From Bacillus albus (lineage in GTDB: Bacteria; Bacillota; Bacilli; Bacillales; Bacillaceae_G), in the NCBI RefSeq assembly GCF_001884185.1, contig NZ_MAOE01000077.1:1-64000 (forward strand): 64,000 nucleotides of DNA, given 5' to 3'. Below, piece after piece: positions 28,143 through 37,910 of this stretch. The notes beneath the pieces were generated by a model, which saw only the letters and a program-made list of their open reading frames with translations, was not told the origin of the DNA and searched no databases. A program made the translations under genes and the position numbers. Position 1 is the first letter of the stretch. Each line of letters opens with the position of its first letter.

Positions 28143-29018
28143 TTGAAAAAAGTAAGAAAAGCAATTATTCCAGCAGCTGGACTTGGGACAAGGTTTTTAC
28201 CAGCAACGAAAGCGATGCCGAAAGAGATGTTACCAATCGTTGATAAACCGACCATTCAATATATTGTAGAAGAAGCGATTCTCTCTGGTATTGAAGATAT
28301 TATTATCGTAACGGGTAAAGGGAAGCGTGCTATTGAAGATCATTTTGATCATTCTTTTGAATTAGAACAACATCTTCTAGAAAAAGGTAAATATGAAATG
28401 CTAGAAAAAGTACAAGTACCATCCAAAATTAATATTCATTATATAAGACAAAAAGAACCTAAAGGACTAGGGCATGCAGTATGGTGTGCTCGTAAATTCA
28501 TCGGAAATGAGCCGTTTGCGGTATTGCTTGGTGATGATATTGTTCAAGCAGAAACACCGTGTTTACGTCAATTAATAGAACATTATGAAGTAACAAACTC
28601 AGCAGTAATTGGAGTACAAAATGTTCCAGAAAATGAAACGTATCGCTACGGTATTATTGATCCATTTCAGCGAAAAGGACGTAGCTATCAGGTGAGAAAG
28701 TTTGTAGAAAAACCAGAACAAGGAACAGCACCTTCCAACTTAGCAATTATGGGCCGTTATGTATTAACGCCAGAAATCTTTAGATTCTTAGAAAATCAAC
28801 AAACAGGGGCTGGTGGGGAAATTCAATTAACAGATGCAATTCAACGTTTAAATGAAATACAACATGTTTTTGCATATGACTTTGAAGGTAGACGTTATGA
28901 TGTTGGTGAAAAATTTGGATTTATTCAGACAACAATTGAGATGGCATTGCAACATAAAGAGTTAAAGGGGCCATTAATAAATTACATGGAAAATATAATG
29001 CGTAAAAGTTTAATTTAA
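28143..29018 (+). CDS. galU: UTP-glucose-1-phosphate uridylyltransferase
   Basis: 291 residues from TTG 28143, seven bases after a tggggggac ribosome site. It makes UDP-glucose, the precursor for the ugd and galE products encoded further on. Nucleotide-binding start [19 protein letters not shown], then [46 protein letters not shown] and [10 protein letters not shown] are all intact. B. subtilis calls this gtaB. Inside the EPS operon, downstream of the candidate EAR RNA. Confidence 0.95.
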   Translation: MKKVRKAIIPAAGLGTRFLPATKAMPKEMLPIVDKPTIQYIVEEAILSGIEDIIIVTGKGKRAIEDHFDHSFELEQHLLEKGKYEMLEKVQVPSKINIHYIRQKEPKGLGHAVWCARKFIGNEPFAVLLGDDIVQAETPCLRQLIEHYEVTNSAVIGVQNVPENETYRYGIIDPFQRKGRSYQVRKFVEKPEQGTAPSNLAIMGRYVLTPEIFRFLENQQTGAGGEIQLTDAIQRLNEIQHVFAYDFEGRRYDVGEKFGFIQTTIEMALQHKELKGPLINYMENIMRKSLI

Positions 29019-29039
29019 TGAGGACAGGGAAGGTATTGT

Positions 29040-29678
29040 ATGAAGACAAATAATAATTTAATATTAAATTCAAATATTAAAATAAAAAAATACCCCTCTA
29101 AAACATATTTAGGGATAAAATATATAATTGATGTTATGTTTTCTTTATTTGGAGTAATTGTATCATCTCCTATAATTTTAATATTCAGTTTGTTGATAAT
29201 TTTAGAATCACCGGGTTCGCCTTTTTATTTCCAGGAAAGACTTGGTTTAAATGGGAATAAATTTAGTGTCATGAAATTACGCTCTATGCGAAATGATGCA
29301 GAAAAAAATGGAGCGAAATGGGCGGAAAAGAATGATCCTCGTATTACAAGAATAGGGATATTTATTCGAAAGACACGTATTGATGAATTGCCGCAACTAT
29401 TTAATATTTTAAAGGGCGATATGTCCCTTGTAGGGCCTAGGCCAGAAAGGCCTGTATTTACAGAACAATTCGAAAAAGATGTACCTGGATTTAAAAAGAG
29501 GTTAAAGGTAAAACCTGGATTGACAGGATGGGCACAAGTAAATGGTGGTTATGAAATTACACCAAAAGAAAAGCTGAATTTGGATATATATTATATAAAT
29601 CATGCAAGTATCATGTTGGACTTAAAGATTATTTTAAAAACCATTAAAGTTGTAATTACAGGGGATGGCGCTAGGTAA
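29040..29678 (+). CDS. Initiating sugar-1-phosphate transferase
   Basis: 212 residues, bacterial sugar transferase family (EpsL/WcaJ C-terminal type). One transmembrane or re-entrant helix (about 25-50), then the catalytic domain: FYFQERLGLNGNKFSVMKLR with the conserved ER and K-x-R-S/T-M, DELPQLFNILKGDMSLVGPR then PERP, and KPGLTGWAQVNGGYE. It puts the first sugar phosphate on undecaprenyl phosphate at the inner membrane face. 22 bp after galU. Confidence 0.93.
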   Translation: MKTNNNLILNSNIKIKKYPSKTYLGIKYIIDVMFSLFGVIVSSPIILIFSLLIILESPGSPFYFQERLGLNGNKFSVMKLRSMRNDAEKNGAKWAEKNDPRITRIGIFIRKTRIDELPQLFNILKGDMSLVGPRPERPVFTEQFEKDVPGFKKRLKVKPGLTGWAQVNGGYEITPKEKLNLDIYYINHASIMLDLKIILKTIKVVITGDGAR

Positions 29679-29695
29679 CTAAGGGGGTAGTAAAA

Positions 29696-31042
29696 GTGAT
29701 AAGAATGTTTACATCCGAATATGAAAGGATATTAAAACTTTTTCTATTTCTTTCATTGATCATTTTCATTGGTTTATTATCTCAAGAGATAATGTGGAGT
29801 AGTATATTTATACTGCTATGCATCTTACCAATTATTATAATTTTATTTTACAAAAATCCCTTTTTGGTAATGGGGTTACTACTTCCACTGGAATCTATTT
29901 ATGTAATTCCTATCGGCGCAACCAAATTAGTCAAAATATTCGCTCTGTTATTTTTTATGTTTACTATACTGTATAAGTATAGTAAACATAAAAAAGTAGC
30001 TAGGAAATTCTTATTATCAGACTATTTTTATGTAATGATGGTATTTTCTATATTGGGTATATTTAGTTCGTTGCTAAGTGATTCTATATTCCAAAGCTTA
30101 TTAAAGGTATTTCAATATATACTGATTTTTTTGTGTTATTTTATACTATTGCAAATAAAATTTAACAAGCAAGAGGTAAAAAGTATCTGTGGTTACTTTA
30201 TTTTAGGTATGGTTTTGTCTTCGTTTATAGGTCTACTACAAAAATTCACCAATATGCCTTGGTTATGGTCTGAATCTGTAATACATTCTGCAACTGGTGT
30301 AGGAAGAATTACAGCTTTTTTTAATAATACCAATGGGTATGGTGGATACTTAAATATTGGTTTAGTAATAATACTAGGTAATTTACTTTTGGAAAAAAAT
30401 CGTATGAAAGGTATCTTGCTTCAGATTTTAGTTTTTATTTTACTTCTTTTAAATCTTATATTTACGGATTCAGAAGGTTCTATTCTCTCATTTATAATAT
30501 CTGCATTTATTATATTGCTTTACAAAATTATAGATGTAAGAAAACTATTTTTTGTAGCATTGCCAGGTATAGTATTCATCTTATTGTTAAGCTTTAATAT
30601 TATTAATAGTGACTTTTCAAACTCACTATTAAATAAATTAGTAGAGCAAGGGAGATGGATTTTATGGGAAGGGGCTATACGGATTTTTCTTGACAATCCA
30701 TACTATGGAATAGGGTTTTATCAATTTCCAGAAGTTTTAAAGGACTATGGAATATACTCTATATATGGATCAGCTTGGCCACATCCACATAATTTATTTT
30801 TAGATTTAGTTGTAACAGTAGGAATACTAGGAAGTGTAATTTTTATTTTGTTATTAGCTTGCATTATAAAACATGTACTAATTATGAAGAAGAATGTTTT
30901 CTTTAATAATCATTTTAAATTGATCTCTTTAGCAATTATAATAGGTGCTTTTATTCATGATTTAATCGATGGCGGTTTTTTATGGGGAACTAGCTCCTGT
31001 GCTACATTATTATGGATAATAGTAGGAGTTGTTGAAGAATAG
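29696..31042 (+). CDS. Wzy/O-antigen ligase-type polymerase
   Basis: 448 residues, about eleven hydrophobic helices, with a large outside loop about 310-360 containing GRWILWEGAIRIFLDNP, GIGFYQFPE and WPHPHNLFLDLVV, the Wzy_C signature region. It joins lipid-linked repeat units outside the membrane. GTG start with gggggt upstream. Between the initiating transferase and the flippase. Confidence 0.88.
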   Translation: MIRMFTSEYERILKLFLFLSLIIFIGLLSQEIMWSSIFILLCILPIIIILFYKNPFLVMGLLLPLESIYVIPIGATKLVKIFALLFFMFTILYKYSKHKKVARKFLLSDYFYVMMVFSILGIFSSLLSDSIFQSLLKVFQYILIFLCYFILLQIKFNKQEVKSICGYFILGMVLSSFIGLLQKFTNMPWLWSESVIHSATGVGRITAFFNNTNGYGGYLNIGLVIILGNLLLEKNRMKGILLQILVFILLLLNLIFTDSEGSILSFIISAFIILLYKIIDVRKLFFVALPGIVFILLLSFNIINSDFSNSLLNKLVEQGRWILWEGAIRIFLDNPYYGIGFYQFPEVLKDYGIYSIYGSAWPHPHNLFLDLVVTVGILGSVIFILLLACIIKHVLIMKKNVFFNNHFKLISLAIIIGAFIHDLIDGGFLWGTSSCATLLWIIVGVVEE

Positions 31043-31067
31043 ATAAAAAGATGAAAGAAGGACACGA

Positions 31068-32591
31068 ATGAAATTAATATCTACATCGTTAATAATGTTA
31101 TGTATCTCTATATTTAGTGCAATATTGGGACTGTATAGAGAAACCTTACTAGCTAAATATTTTGGAATATCAAGCGAAATGGAAGCTTTTGTTATAGCTT
31201 CCTTTCTTCCACTTGTTGTTCTACCTGCAATTGGAAAAGCACTTACGACATCTTTTATACCTGTTTATATAAACTTAAAAAAAGAATCAGAATCAAGTGC
31301 TATAAATTTTTATGAACAAAGTAAAAAATGTGTAGTATTTATTGGAATTGTATCAATGATCGTAATAGGCATTGTATCAATAGTATATGTATATAAAATA
31401 GCTGAATTTCAAGATTTAGGAATGAATAATTTACTTTTATATATGATATTACTACTTTTACCTACAATATTAATGTTTAACATATATGGGATTGAGAGAG
31501 GGAGACATCAAGCAGAAAATAGTTATTTATTGCCCTCTATTTCTAATTTATTTATTAATTTATTTTTTATTTTATTTATTGTATTTGGTGCTAATTTCAA
31601 TGATATTAGTTATCTATGTTATGGATTATTATTAGCAAGTTTTTCTCAAATGTATCTTCTTTTAAAAACAAAGAGAAATAGTTTGCATGAAATAAATGGA
31701 AATAAATGGTGGAAGTCAAATGAAATGAAAAGCTTCTGGGCTTTTTTTCTGCCTGCTATCCTTTCTAATATAGCCCCAACAATACCAATGTTATTAGCAA
31801 GGTTTTTGACGGATAATTTTAGAGAAGGGGCGTTAGTTAGTTTAAACTATGCCTTTACAATAGCTAGTTTGCCTATTTTATTATTAGGGATGTCATCTTT
31901 TTCAATTTTATACACATTATTTAGTAAAAGTTTTGTGTCAAAAGAATTTAAAAAGCTTAAAATTCAGCTCAGTAATAGTATAAATTTTTTAACTATAATA
32001 TTAATCCCCTCAACAATTTATGTCATCTATTTTAGTGAAGAAATAATAAGGGTTTTGTTTGAACGTGGAGCCTTTGATCAGCAGGCAACAATGTTAACTG
32101 CATCGGTATTGAATGTTTTTATATTAGGATTATATCCAACCGCAATTCGTGAGCTTTTATTTAGATTTTGTTTTGCTACATCTAATAAGAAAACACCGTT
32201 TATATCAGGATGGCTACTTTTAATAACGAGTATAATCTTTACAGTATCGTTTTGTTTCAGATTTAATCAATATGGTGTGCCATGGGCTATTTTAATTGCA
32301 AATTTATTTACTGTGATTTATATGTTTAAAAAGAATAAAGAATATATGAATTATAGTCTAATATGGAATTTAATAAAAAAAATAATATTTATTTCAATTC
32401 TTTCTATATTAAGTATTATTTTAGTAAAAAAATTAATAGAGAATAGCTGGTTGTTGAAATCTGAATCAATATTTATTTTAATATGCTCAGCATTAATGTA
32501 TCTAATCTTTTATTTGGTTGGTCTCTTTATATTTCAATACAAGGAAATTATGATGTTATTGGATGATTTTCGAGCAAAAAGAAAAAAATAA
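31068..32591 (+). CDS. MurJ/MviN-like lipid-linked oligosaccharide flippase
   Basis: 507 residues, about fourteen helices, MOP superfamily. MurJ-like features: LGLYRETLLAKYFGISSEME at the start, GIERGRHQAENSYLLP, and a helix-10 region VLFERGAFDQQATMLTASVL with F-E-R-G-A-F, diagnostic of MurJ. In the place normally filled by a Wzx flippase it presumably moves the EPS repeat unit. A role in lipid II transport is the alternative. Confidence 0.88.
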   Translation: MKLISTSLIMLCISIFSAILGLYRETLLAKYFGISSEMEAFVIASFLPLVVLPAIGKALTTSFIPVYINLKKESESSAINFYEQSKKCVVFIGIVSMIVIGIVSIVYVYKIAEFQDLGMNNLLLYMILLLLPTILMFNIYGIERGRHQAENSYLLPSISNLFINLFFILFIVFGANFNDISYLCYGLLLASFSQMYLLLKTKRNSLHEINGNKWWKSNEMKSFWAFFLPAILSNIAPTIPMLLARFLTDNFREGALVSLNYAFTIASLPILLLGMSSFSILYTLFSKSFVSKEFKKLKIQLSNSINFLTIILIPSTIYVIYFSEEIIRVLFERGAFDQQATMLTASVLNVFILGLYPTAIRELLFRFCFATSNKKTPFISGWLLLITSIIFTVSFCFRFNQYGVPWAILIANLFTVIYMFKKNKEYMNYSLIWNLIKKIIFISILSILSIILVKKLIENSWLLKSESIFILICSALMYLIFYLVGLFIFQYKEIMMLLDDFRAKRKK

Positions 32592-32830
32592 TATAAGTAT
32601 TTATGTCATTAAAAACACTTTACGGAGTTTATTTACCGGGTATGTTTCATTTTAAATTGAAAGTTTTTTATGCCTAAATTTTTAATTTACCTAGTATCTT
32701 AATTAGTACAAATAAAGAGAAAAACCTATGTTATATAAAAAATAACATAAACTGCTAGGTAAGATTTTAAAAAACTTTGATTTTTAATAGATTGCGTAAT
32801 TTTATTATAAACAACTAAAGGGAGATCTGG
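32592..32830. other. Gap within the EPS locus
   Basis: 239 bp, AT-rich, no terminator I trust; may hold an internal promoter for the second half of the locus. Confidence 0.4.
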
Positions 32831-33613
32831 ATGGAAAATAGTATAGGTAAATTTGATGGTAACACTTTGATATCAATAATTATTCCCACTTATAATGCTG
32901 AAAGATTCATATTAAATACGATTAATTCTATAAAAGAACAAACATATGAAAACTGGGAAATTATTGTGATTGATGATTGTTCTTCTGACAACACATTGCA
33001 AATAGTCAAAGGACAGCAGGCGATTGATAAAAGAATTAGAATAATAAAACTAAAAAATAACAGTGGCGCTGCGATCGCTAGGAATACAGGCATTAACAGT
33101 GCCAAAGGAAAATATGTTGCTTTCTTAGATAGTGATGATTTGTGGCTACCAGAAAAACTAGAAAAACAATTTGCCTTTATGCAGGAAAATGATATAGCTT
33201 TTTCATTTACAAGCTATCAAATTATAAATCAAGACGGTACTTCTACGGATAAGTTTGTTCATGTGCCGGAGAAAATACATTATAATGGCTTGCTGAAAAA
33301 TACCATAATTGGATGTTTAACAGTCATGATTGATATAGAAAAACTAGGAAAGATACAAATGCCTAATATTAGGACACGTCAGGATACTGCAACTTGGCTG
33401 AAAATCTTAAAACAGGGTCACTATGCATATGGGTTAGATGAAGTATTATCTAAGTATAGGAAAGTTGAGAATTCAATCTCAAGTAAAAAGTTTAAAATGG
33501 CTAAAATGAACTGGAAATTATATAGAGAGATTGAGGGGTTAAGTATCCTTCGATCAGCTTGGTGTTTTGTAAATTACGCCTTAAATGGAGTAGTAAAACA
33601 TTTTGTTAAATAA
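32831..33613 (+). CDS. GT2-family glycosyltransferase
   Basis: 260 residues. GT-A start LISIIIPTYNAERFILNTIN, then IDDCSSDNT, NNSGAAIARNTGINSAKGKY and the metal-binding DSDD in VAFLDSDDLWLPEKLE. Further on MPNIRTRQDTATWLKIL supplies the acceptor-side acid residues. It adds a sugar from a UDP donor to the lipid-linked acceptor. It is the only GT2 gene in the locus, so the repeat unit may be very short. Confidence 0.92.
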   Translation: MENSIGKFDGNTLISIIIPTYNAERFILNTINSIKEQTYENWEIIVIDDCSSDNTLQIVKGQQAIDKRIRIIKLKNNSGAAIARNTGINSAKGKYVAFLDSDDLWLPEKLEKQFAFMQENDIAFSFTSYQIINQDGTSTDKFVHVPEKIHYNGLLKNTIIGCLTVMIDIEKLGKIQMPNIRTRQDTATWLKILKQGHYAYGLDEVLSKYRKVENSISSKKFKMAKMNWKLYREIEGLSILRSAWCFVNYALNGVVKHFVK

Positions 33614-33618
33614 GACTT

Positions 33619-33645
33619 AAAAGCCTTTTCTTTCAAAAGGCTTTT
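33619..33645 (+). terminator. Terminator after the glycosyltransferase
   Basis: aaaagccttt / aaaggctttt followed by T-run. Confidence 0.85.
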
Positions 33646-33672
33646 TTTGTTAATAATTAAGGAGGATATAAA

Positions 33673-34995
33673 ATGAATATTGCTATTTTTGGAACAGGTT
33701 ATGTAGGATTGGTGACGGGAGTATGTTTGTCGGATATTGGACATCGTGTAACGTGTATTGATATTGATGAAAGTAAAGTTGCGCAAATGAGATTGGGGAT
33801 TTCGCCAATCTATGAACCGGGCTTAAATGAATTAATGAGTAAAAATATTTCAAGAGATAGATTGTTATTTACAACGGATTGTCGTCAGGGAATTAAAGAT
33901 GCCGATGTGATTTATATCGCAGTAGGTACACCGCAGCAAGCAGATGGTTCTGCTAATTTAAAATATATAGAACAAGTTGCAATGGATATTGCCCATAATC
34001 TTACAAAAGATGCGATTGTAGTAATTAAAAGCACCGTCCCGGTTGGAACAAATGATTATATTAAAAAAATAATTCAACAAAATTTAAAAGCGGATTTAAA
34101 AATAAATATGGTATCGAATCCAGAATTTTTAAGAGAAGGTTCAGCTATTCATGATAGTTTTTATGGAGATCGTATAGTTATTGGTACTGATGATGAAAAA
34201 ACTGCAGATATTATGGAAAGTTTGAATAAACCTTTTAATGTTCCTGTTTTTAAAACGACAATTAGAAGTTCAGAAATGATTAAGTATGCTGCAAATGCAT
34301 TTTTAGCTACAAAAATTAGTTTTATTAATGAAATTGCCAATATTTGCGAAAAGTTAGATGCCGATGTAGAACATGTAGCAAATGGTATGGGATTAGATAA
34401 AAGAATTGGTACACAATTTTTAAAAGCTGGTATTGGGTATGGTGGTTCTTGTTTCCCGAAAGATACACACGCTTTAATACAGATTGCTGGTAATGTAGAG
34501 CATGATTTTGATTTGTTGAAAGCTGTAATTAATGTGAATAATAATCAGCAGAATTCAATTGTAGATAAGGTGAAAAATATACTAGGGGATATTAGAGGGA
34601 AACAAGTTGCAATGCTTGGATTGGCCTTTAAACCAAATACAGATGATATGAGGGAAGCAGCATCTATAGTTATTGCTAATCATTTAGTAGAATTAGGTGC
34701 AAAGGCTATAGCTTACGATCCAATTGCAGCTGAAAATGCAAAAAAATTACTTCCTAGTGAGGTAGAGTATGTATCTTCTATTGAAGAAGCAGTTACAAAT
34801 GCGGATGTAGTGTTTATTATAACTGAATGGGATGATATAAAGACATTTCCAATTGAAAAGTACATTGAATTAATGAAACAACCTATTATATTTGATGGAC
34901 GTAACTGTCATTGTCTAGAATATGTGAAGAAATTTGATATAGACTACTATTCAGTGGGGAGACCAGCTATAGTTCGTGAGAAGGTTATTTTATAA
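33673..34995 (+). CDS. ugd: UDP-glucose 6-dehydrogenase
   Basis: 440 residues; oxidises UDP-glucose twice to UDP-glucuronic acid with NAD+. Rossmann start NIAIFGTGYVGLVTGVCLSD, NPEFLREGSAIHD, and catalytic Cys in GIGYGGSCFPKDTHAL are intact; C-terminal UDP-binding GLAFKPNTDDMREAAS present. Strong aggagg site. It follows a terminator, so it may be transcribed separately. The EPS probably contains an acidic sugar. Confidence 0.95.
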   Translation: MNIAIFGTGYVGLVTGVCLSDIGHRVTCIDIDESKVAQMRLGISPIYEPGLNELMSKNISRDRLLFTTDCRQGIKDADVIYIAVGTPQQADGSANLKYIEQVAMDIAHNLTKDAIVVIKSTVPVGTNDYIKKIIQQNLKADLKINMVSNPEFLREGSAIHDSFYGDRIVIGTDDEKTADIMESLNKPFNVPVFKTTIRSSEMIKYAANAFLATKISFINEIANICEKLDADVEHVANGMGLDKRIGTQFLKAGIGYGGSCFPKDTHALIQIAGNVEHDFDLLKAVINVNNNQQNSIVDKVKNILGDIRGKQVAMLGLAFKPNTDDMREAASIVIANHLVELGAKAIAYDPIAAENAKKLLPSEVEYVSSIEEAVTNADVVFIITEWDDIKTFPIEKYIELMKQPIIFDGRNCHCLEYVKKFDIDYYSVGRPAIVREKVIL

Positions 34996-35029
34996 TATAT
35001 GTTTTATTATAAATAAAGAAGTTACTTAT

Positions 35030-35065
35030 ATAAACCCGTCTATTTTATATGATAGTTGGGTTTAT
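35030..35065 (+). terminator. Terminator after ugd
   Basis: ataaaccc / gggtttat with further imperfect pairing (tctat / atag). Confidence 0.6.
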
Positions 35066-35184
35066 TTTATGTATTTTTAAATAGTTTTTATTTAGAAAAT
35101 TTTAAAAATAAGAAAGTTATTTTTTCTAAATTAAGATAGGCTAAAATTTTTTGATCACAGTAAGTTATTAGGAGGTTAATTATT

Positions 35185-36213
35185 ATGGCAATACTTGTAA
35201 CAGGTGGAGCAGGATATATTGGTAGTCATACATGCGTAGAATTACTGAATAGTGGTTATGAAATTATAGTAGTGGATAATCTTTCAAATAGCTCAGTAGA
35301 GTCTATAAATCGAGTGAAAGAGATAACAGGAAAACAATTTAAGTTTTATAACGAAGATGTTTTAAATCGCGAAGCACTTGATACGATTTTTGAAGAAAAT
35401 ATTATTGATGCTGTCGTTCATTTCGCAGGCTTTAAAGCTGTAGGGGAGTCAGTAGCTATACCGTTAACATATTATCATAACAATATTACAAGCACATTAG
35501 TGCTATGTCAGGTAATGAAGAAGCATAATGTAAAGAAGATGATTTTCAGTTCATCTGCAACGGTATATGGTATCCCAGAAACATCACCAATAACGGAGAA
35601 GTTCCCACTAAGTGCGACAAATCCATATGGTCAAACGAAATTAATGATTGAACATATTATGCGTGATGTCGCATTTGCAGATGCTCAATGGAGTATCGCA
35701 TTACTCCGCTACTTCAATCCATTTGGTGCACATGAAAGTGGGCGTATTGGCGAAGATCCAAATGGAATTCCAAATAATTTAATGCCATATGTAACGCAAG
35801 TAGCAGTAGGTAAGCTAAAGAAATTAAATGTCTTTGGAAATGACTATCCAACTAAAGACGGAACTGGTGTTCGTGATTATATTCATGTAGTAGACTTAGC
35901 AAATGGTCACGTAAAAGCGCTTGAGAAAGTACTTTATACAACAGGAGTAGATGCTTATAATCTTGGCACGGGTACTGGCTATAGTGTGCTGGAAATGGTT
36001 GAAGCATTTGAAAAAGTTTCGGGTAAGAAAGTTCCTTATAAAATTACGGAGCGTCGTCCTGGTGATGTGGCAGTATGCTTTGCTGATGCATCGAAAGCCA
36101 AACGTGAACTAGGATGGGAAGCAACACGTGAATTAGAAGAGATGTGTACAGATTCTTGGAGATGGCAATTAAATAATAAGTGTGGTTATCAATATAGTAA
36201 GAAGGAAATTTAA
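35185..36213 (+). CDS. galE: UDP-glucose 4-epimerase
   Basis: 342 residues, short-chain dehydrogenase superfamily. NAD-binding [14 protein letters not shown], catalytic Ser/Tyr/Lys in FSSSATVYG and [25 protein letters not shown] and RRPGDVA are present. Interconverts UDP-glucose and UDP-galactose. Own aggagg site and gap before it, so probably an independent unit. Confidence 0.95.
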   Translation: MAILVTGGAGYIGSHTCVELLNSGYEIIVVDNLSNSSVESINRVKEITGKQFKFYNEDVLNREALDTIFEENIIDAVVHFAGFKAVGESVAIPLTYYHNNITSTLVLCQVMKKHNVKKMIFSSSATVYGIPETSPITEKFPLSATNPYGQTKLMIEHIMRDVAFADAQWSIALLRYFNPFGAHESGRIGEDPNGIPNNLMPYVTQVAVGKLKKLNVFGNDYPTKDGTGVRDYIHVVDLANGHVKALEKVLYTTGVDAYNLGTGTGYSVLEMVEAFEKVSGKKVPYKITERRPGDVAVCFADASKAKRELGWEATRELEEMCTDSWRWQLNNKCGYQYSKKEI

Positions 36214-36385
36214 TTTAAGTTGCAGAAAGATAACAAACCCGAACTATAGTTTGTGTTTGTATTTTAAAGAATCGTTTATTAGAATTTATAAATTTCCATT
36301 TGTAAATTACTGTCTTTTAAACAGAATTAAAAGCTAAAAATTCGTTAAAACGTGGTGTTTTAATACATTACGGAGGGATAATATT

Positions 36386-36949
36386 ATGAATTTCAAAGAG
36401 TTAGATTATAATTGCTTCAACTTTATAAATAATAAAGTACAGCAATACCCATTGATAGATAATGTAATGATTATATTTGCAGAATATGTACAGTATGCTT
36501 TTGGGCTACTAATCATACTGTTATGGATTAAAAATAAAACCAATTATCGTGTAATTGCTTTTCAAACACTCTTCGCGATTATGTTAGCCTATTCTATAAA
36601 TAGAATTGTAGAAATGTTTATCTATAGAGAACGTCCCTTTATTTCACACAGTATTAAACAACTGGTTGATCATACTGCTAATTCTTCTTTTCCAAGTGAT
36701 CATGCAACGGCTGCTATTGTAATTGCTACTACACTATGGCTCTCAGCATTTCCCTTTAAATATATTTGGTTTCTTCTAGCGGTAGGCGTGGCTTTTTCAA
36801 GAGTATGGGTTGGTGTACATTATCCTTTTGATGTAATTGTTGGAATTGTACATGGCATAATAATAGCATTATTTACACGGTATGTAGTATGCAGAATACC
36901 AACGGTTAGCCTTTTCCTTAAAAAAAACATTTTTCAAGGAAGAGGCTAG
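36386..36949 (+). CDS. PAP2-family phosphatase, probably undecaprenyl-diphosphatase
   Basis: 187 residues, five to six helices. The three PAP2 motifs are visible: YRERPF (motif 1), FPSDHATAA (motif 2) and SRVWVGVHYPFDVIVG (motif 3). BcrC-type members of this size dephosphorylate undecaprenyl-PP outside the membrane and so recycle the lipid carrier. Position at the end of the EPS locus fits, but other lipid phosphates are possible. Confidence 0.85.
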   Translation: MNFKELDYNCFNFINNKVQQYPLIDNVMIIFAEYVQYAFGLLIILLWIKNKTNYRVIAFQTLFAIMLAYSINRIVEMFIYRERPFISHSIKQLVDHTANSSFPSDHATAAIVIATTLWLSAFPFKYIWFLLAVGVAFSRVWVGVHYPFDVIVGIVHGIIIALFTRYVVCRIPTVSLFLKKNIFQGRG

Positions 36950-36951
36950 CT
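36904..36951 (+). terminator. Terminator overlapping the PAP2 3' end
   Basis: Imperfect stem ttagccttttcctt / aaggaagaggctag, extending into the last codons. Confidence 0.55.
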
Positions 36952-37038
36952 TTTCAGATAGTAAAAAGAGCTCCTTTTATTTAATTATAGTTATTTTATG
37001 CTTATTATTTTTGGAATTCTTTGAGGGACTATCTAACA

Positions 37039-37374
37039 CTGTTGCAAAGTTTCAAAAAGAATAAACAGGTGTTATTAAATGAGGGAACCATTTAGGCAGT
37101 GATCTATAATTTATGTAATTCATTATATGTTGAGAAACCGAACTCTGAGTCAAGACTTCGGTTTCTTTTATATAGAGCATGAATGATTTCGATTTTACGT
37201 TCTATTAAAATTTCAAAGATATCACGATAACTTAAAGAAAAATGACAATGGTAGCCGACGGCTACCAAAATAATATCTTACTTGAACTGCTTTCTTTTAA
37301 AATATCGCATTTGTGTTTCTCCGTATTCTTTTTTTCGAGAGTGTAGTCTCATTTAGAAAATTTTGTGACAGAAC
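37039..37374 (-). mobile_element. Internally deleted IS6-type element
   Basis: IS6-like terminal repeats are present at both ends: CTGTTGCAAAGTTT at 37039 and, inverted, AAATTTTGTGACAGAAC ending 37374. Minus-strand reading starts MRYFKRKQFK, a stop, then DIILVAVGYHCHFSLSYRDI (IS6 N-terminus) and jumps straight to KIEIIHALYKRNRSLDSEF then GFSTYNELHKL (C-terminus). The middle with the DDE residues is lost, leaving a 336-bp MITE-like unit. Confidence 0.65.
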
Positions 37375-37581
37375 TTTTTAGATAAATTAAAGGAAGTTAA
37401 AATGTTAAAAAAAAGAGAATAAGGGCGTCTGGAGCATACCGGGTTATGTTGACGAATCAAAACACAAATTAAATCAAAAAGATGCTACAGTATAAATTCC
37501 GAAAGATTAGAATTTATAAAATTTAATTTACCGTATTATTAATATAATAAAAATATATCAGTTCACAAGGAGACGTTTAGT
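37375..37581. other. Upstream region of the regulator-hydrolase pair
   Basis: AT-rich; presumably holds the promoter. No motif I can assign. Confidence 0.4.
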
Positions 37582-37848
37582 TTGTTGAATTATGAAAAAA
37601 CTGCAGAAGTTTTAAAGGTATTAGCTCATCCACTACGAATTAAAATTTTGAAAGAATTAATTACAAAAGGGGCATGTAATGTAAATCAACTTGTAGATAT
37701 TCTTGGTGTCCCACAATCTACTATGTCGCAGAATTTATCGAAGATGAAATCTCAAAAATTAATTAGGAATGATAGAAAAGGATTAGAGGTTTACTATAGT
37801 GCTCAGAACAAAACTATTAATTCCATTGTCGAAATATTATTAGATTAG
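37582..37848 (+). CDS. ArsR-family regulator, PagR-like
   Basis: 88 residues, TTG start (two adjacent TTG) after aaggag. Winged HTH: VLKVLAHPLRIKILKELI, NVNQLVDILGVPQSTMSQNL, then KGLEVYYS. It lacks the Cys metal sites of ArsR/CadC and closely parallels the PagR-like protein at 53460 (ILKLPQSTVSQHL, KGLEIYYS). PagR is a repressor of B. anthracis virulence genes. The alpha/beta hydrolase begins 62 bp later and may be its target or partner. Confidence 0.85.
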   Translation: MLNYEKTAEVLKVLAHPLRIKILKELITKGACNVNQLVDILGVPQSTMSQNLSKMKSQKLIRNDRKGLEVYYSAQNKTINSIVEILLD

Positions 37849-37910
37849 AAACGGTTCTTATGTAAAGTTTCTAAAGCTAAACTTTTTTAATTGATTAAGG
37901 AGATGATGAA

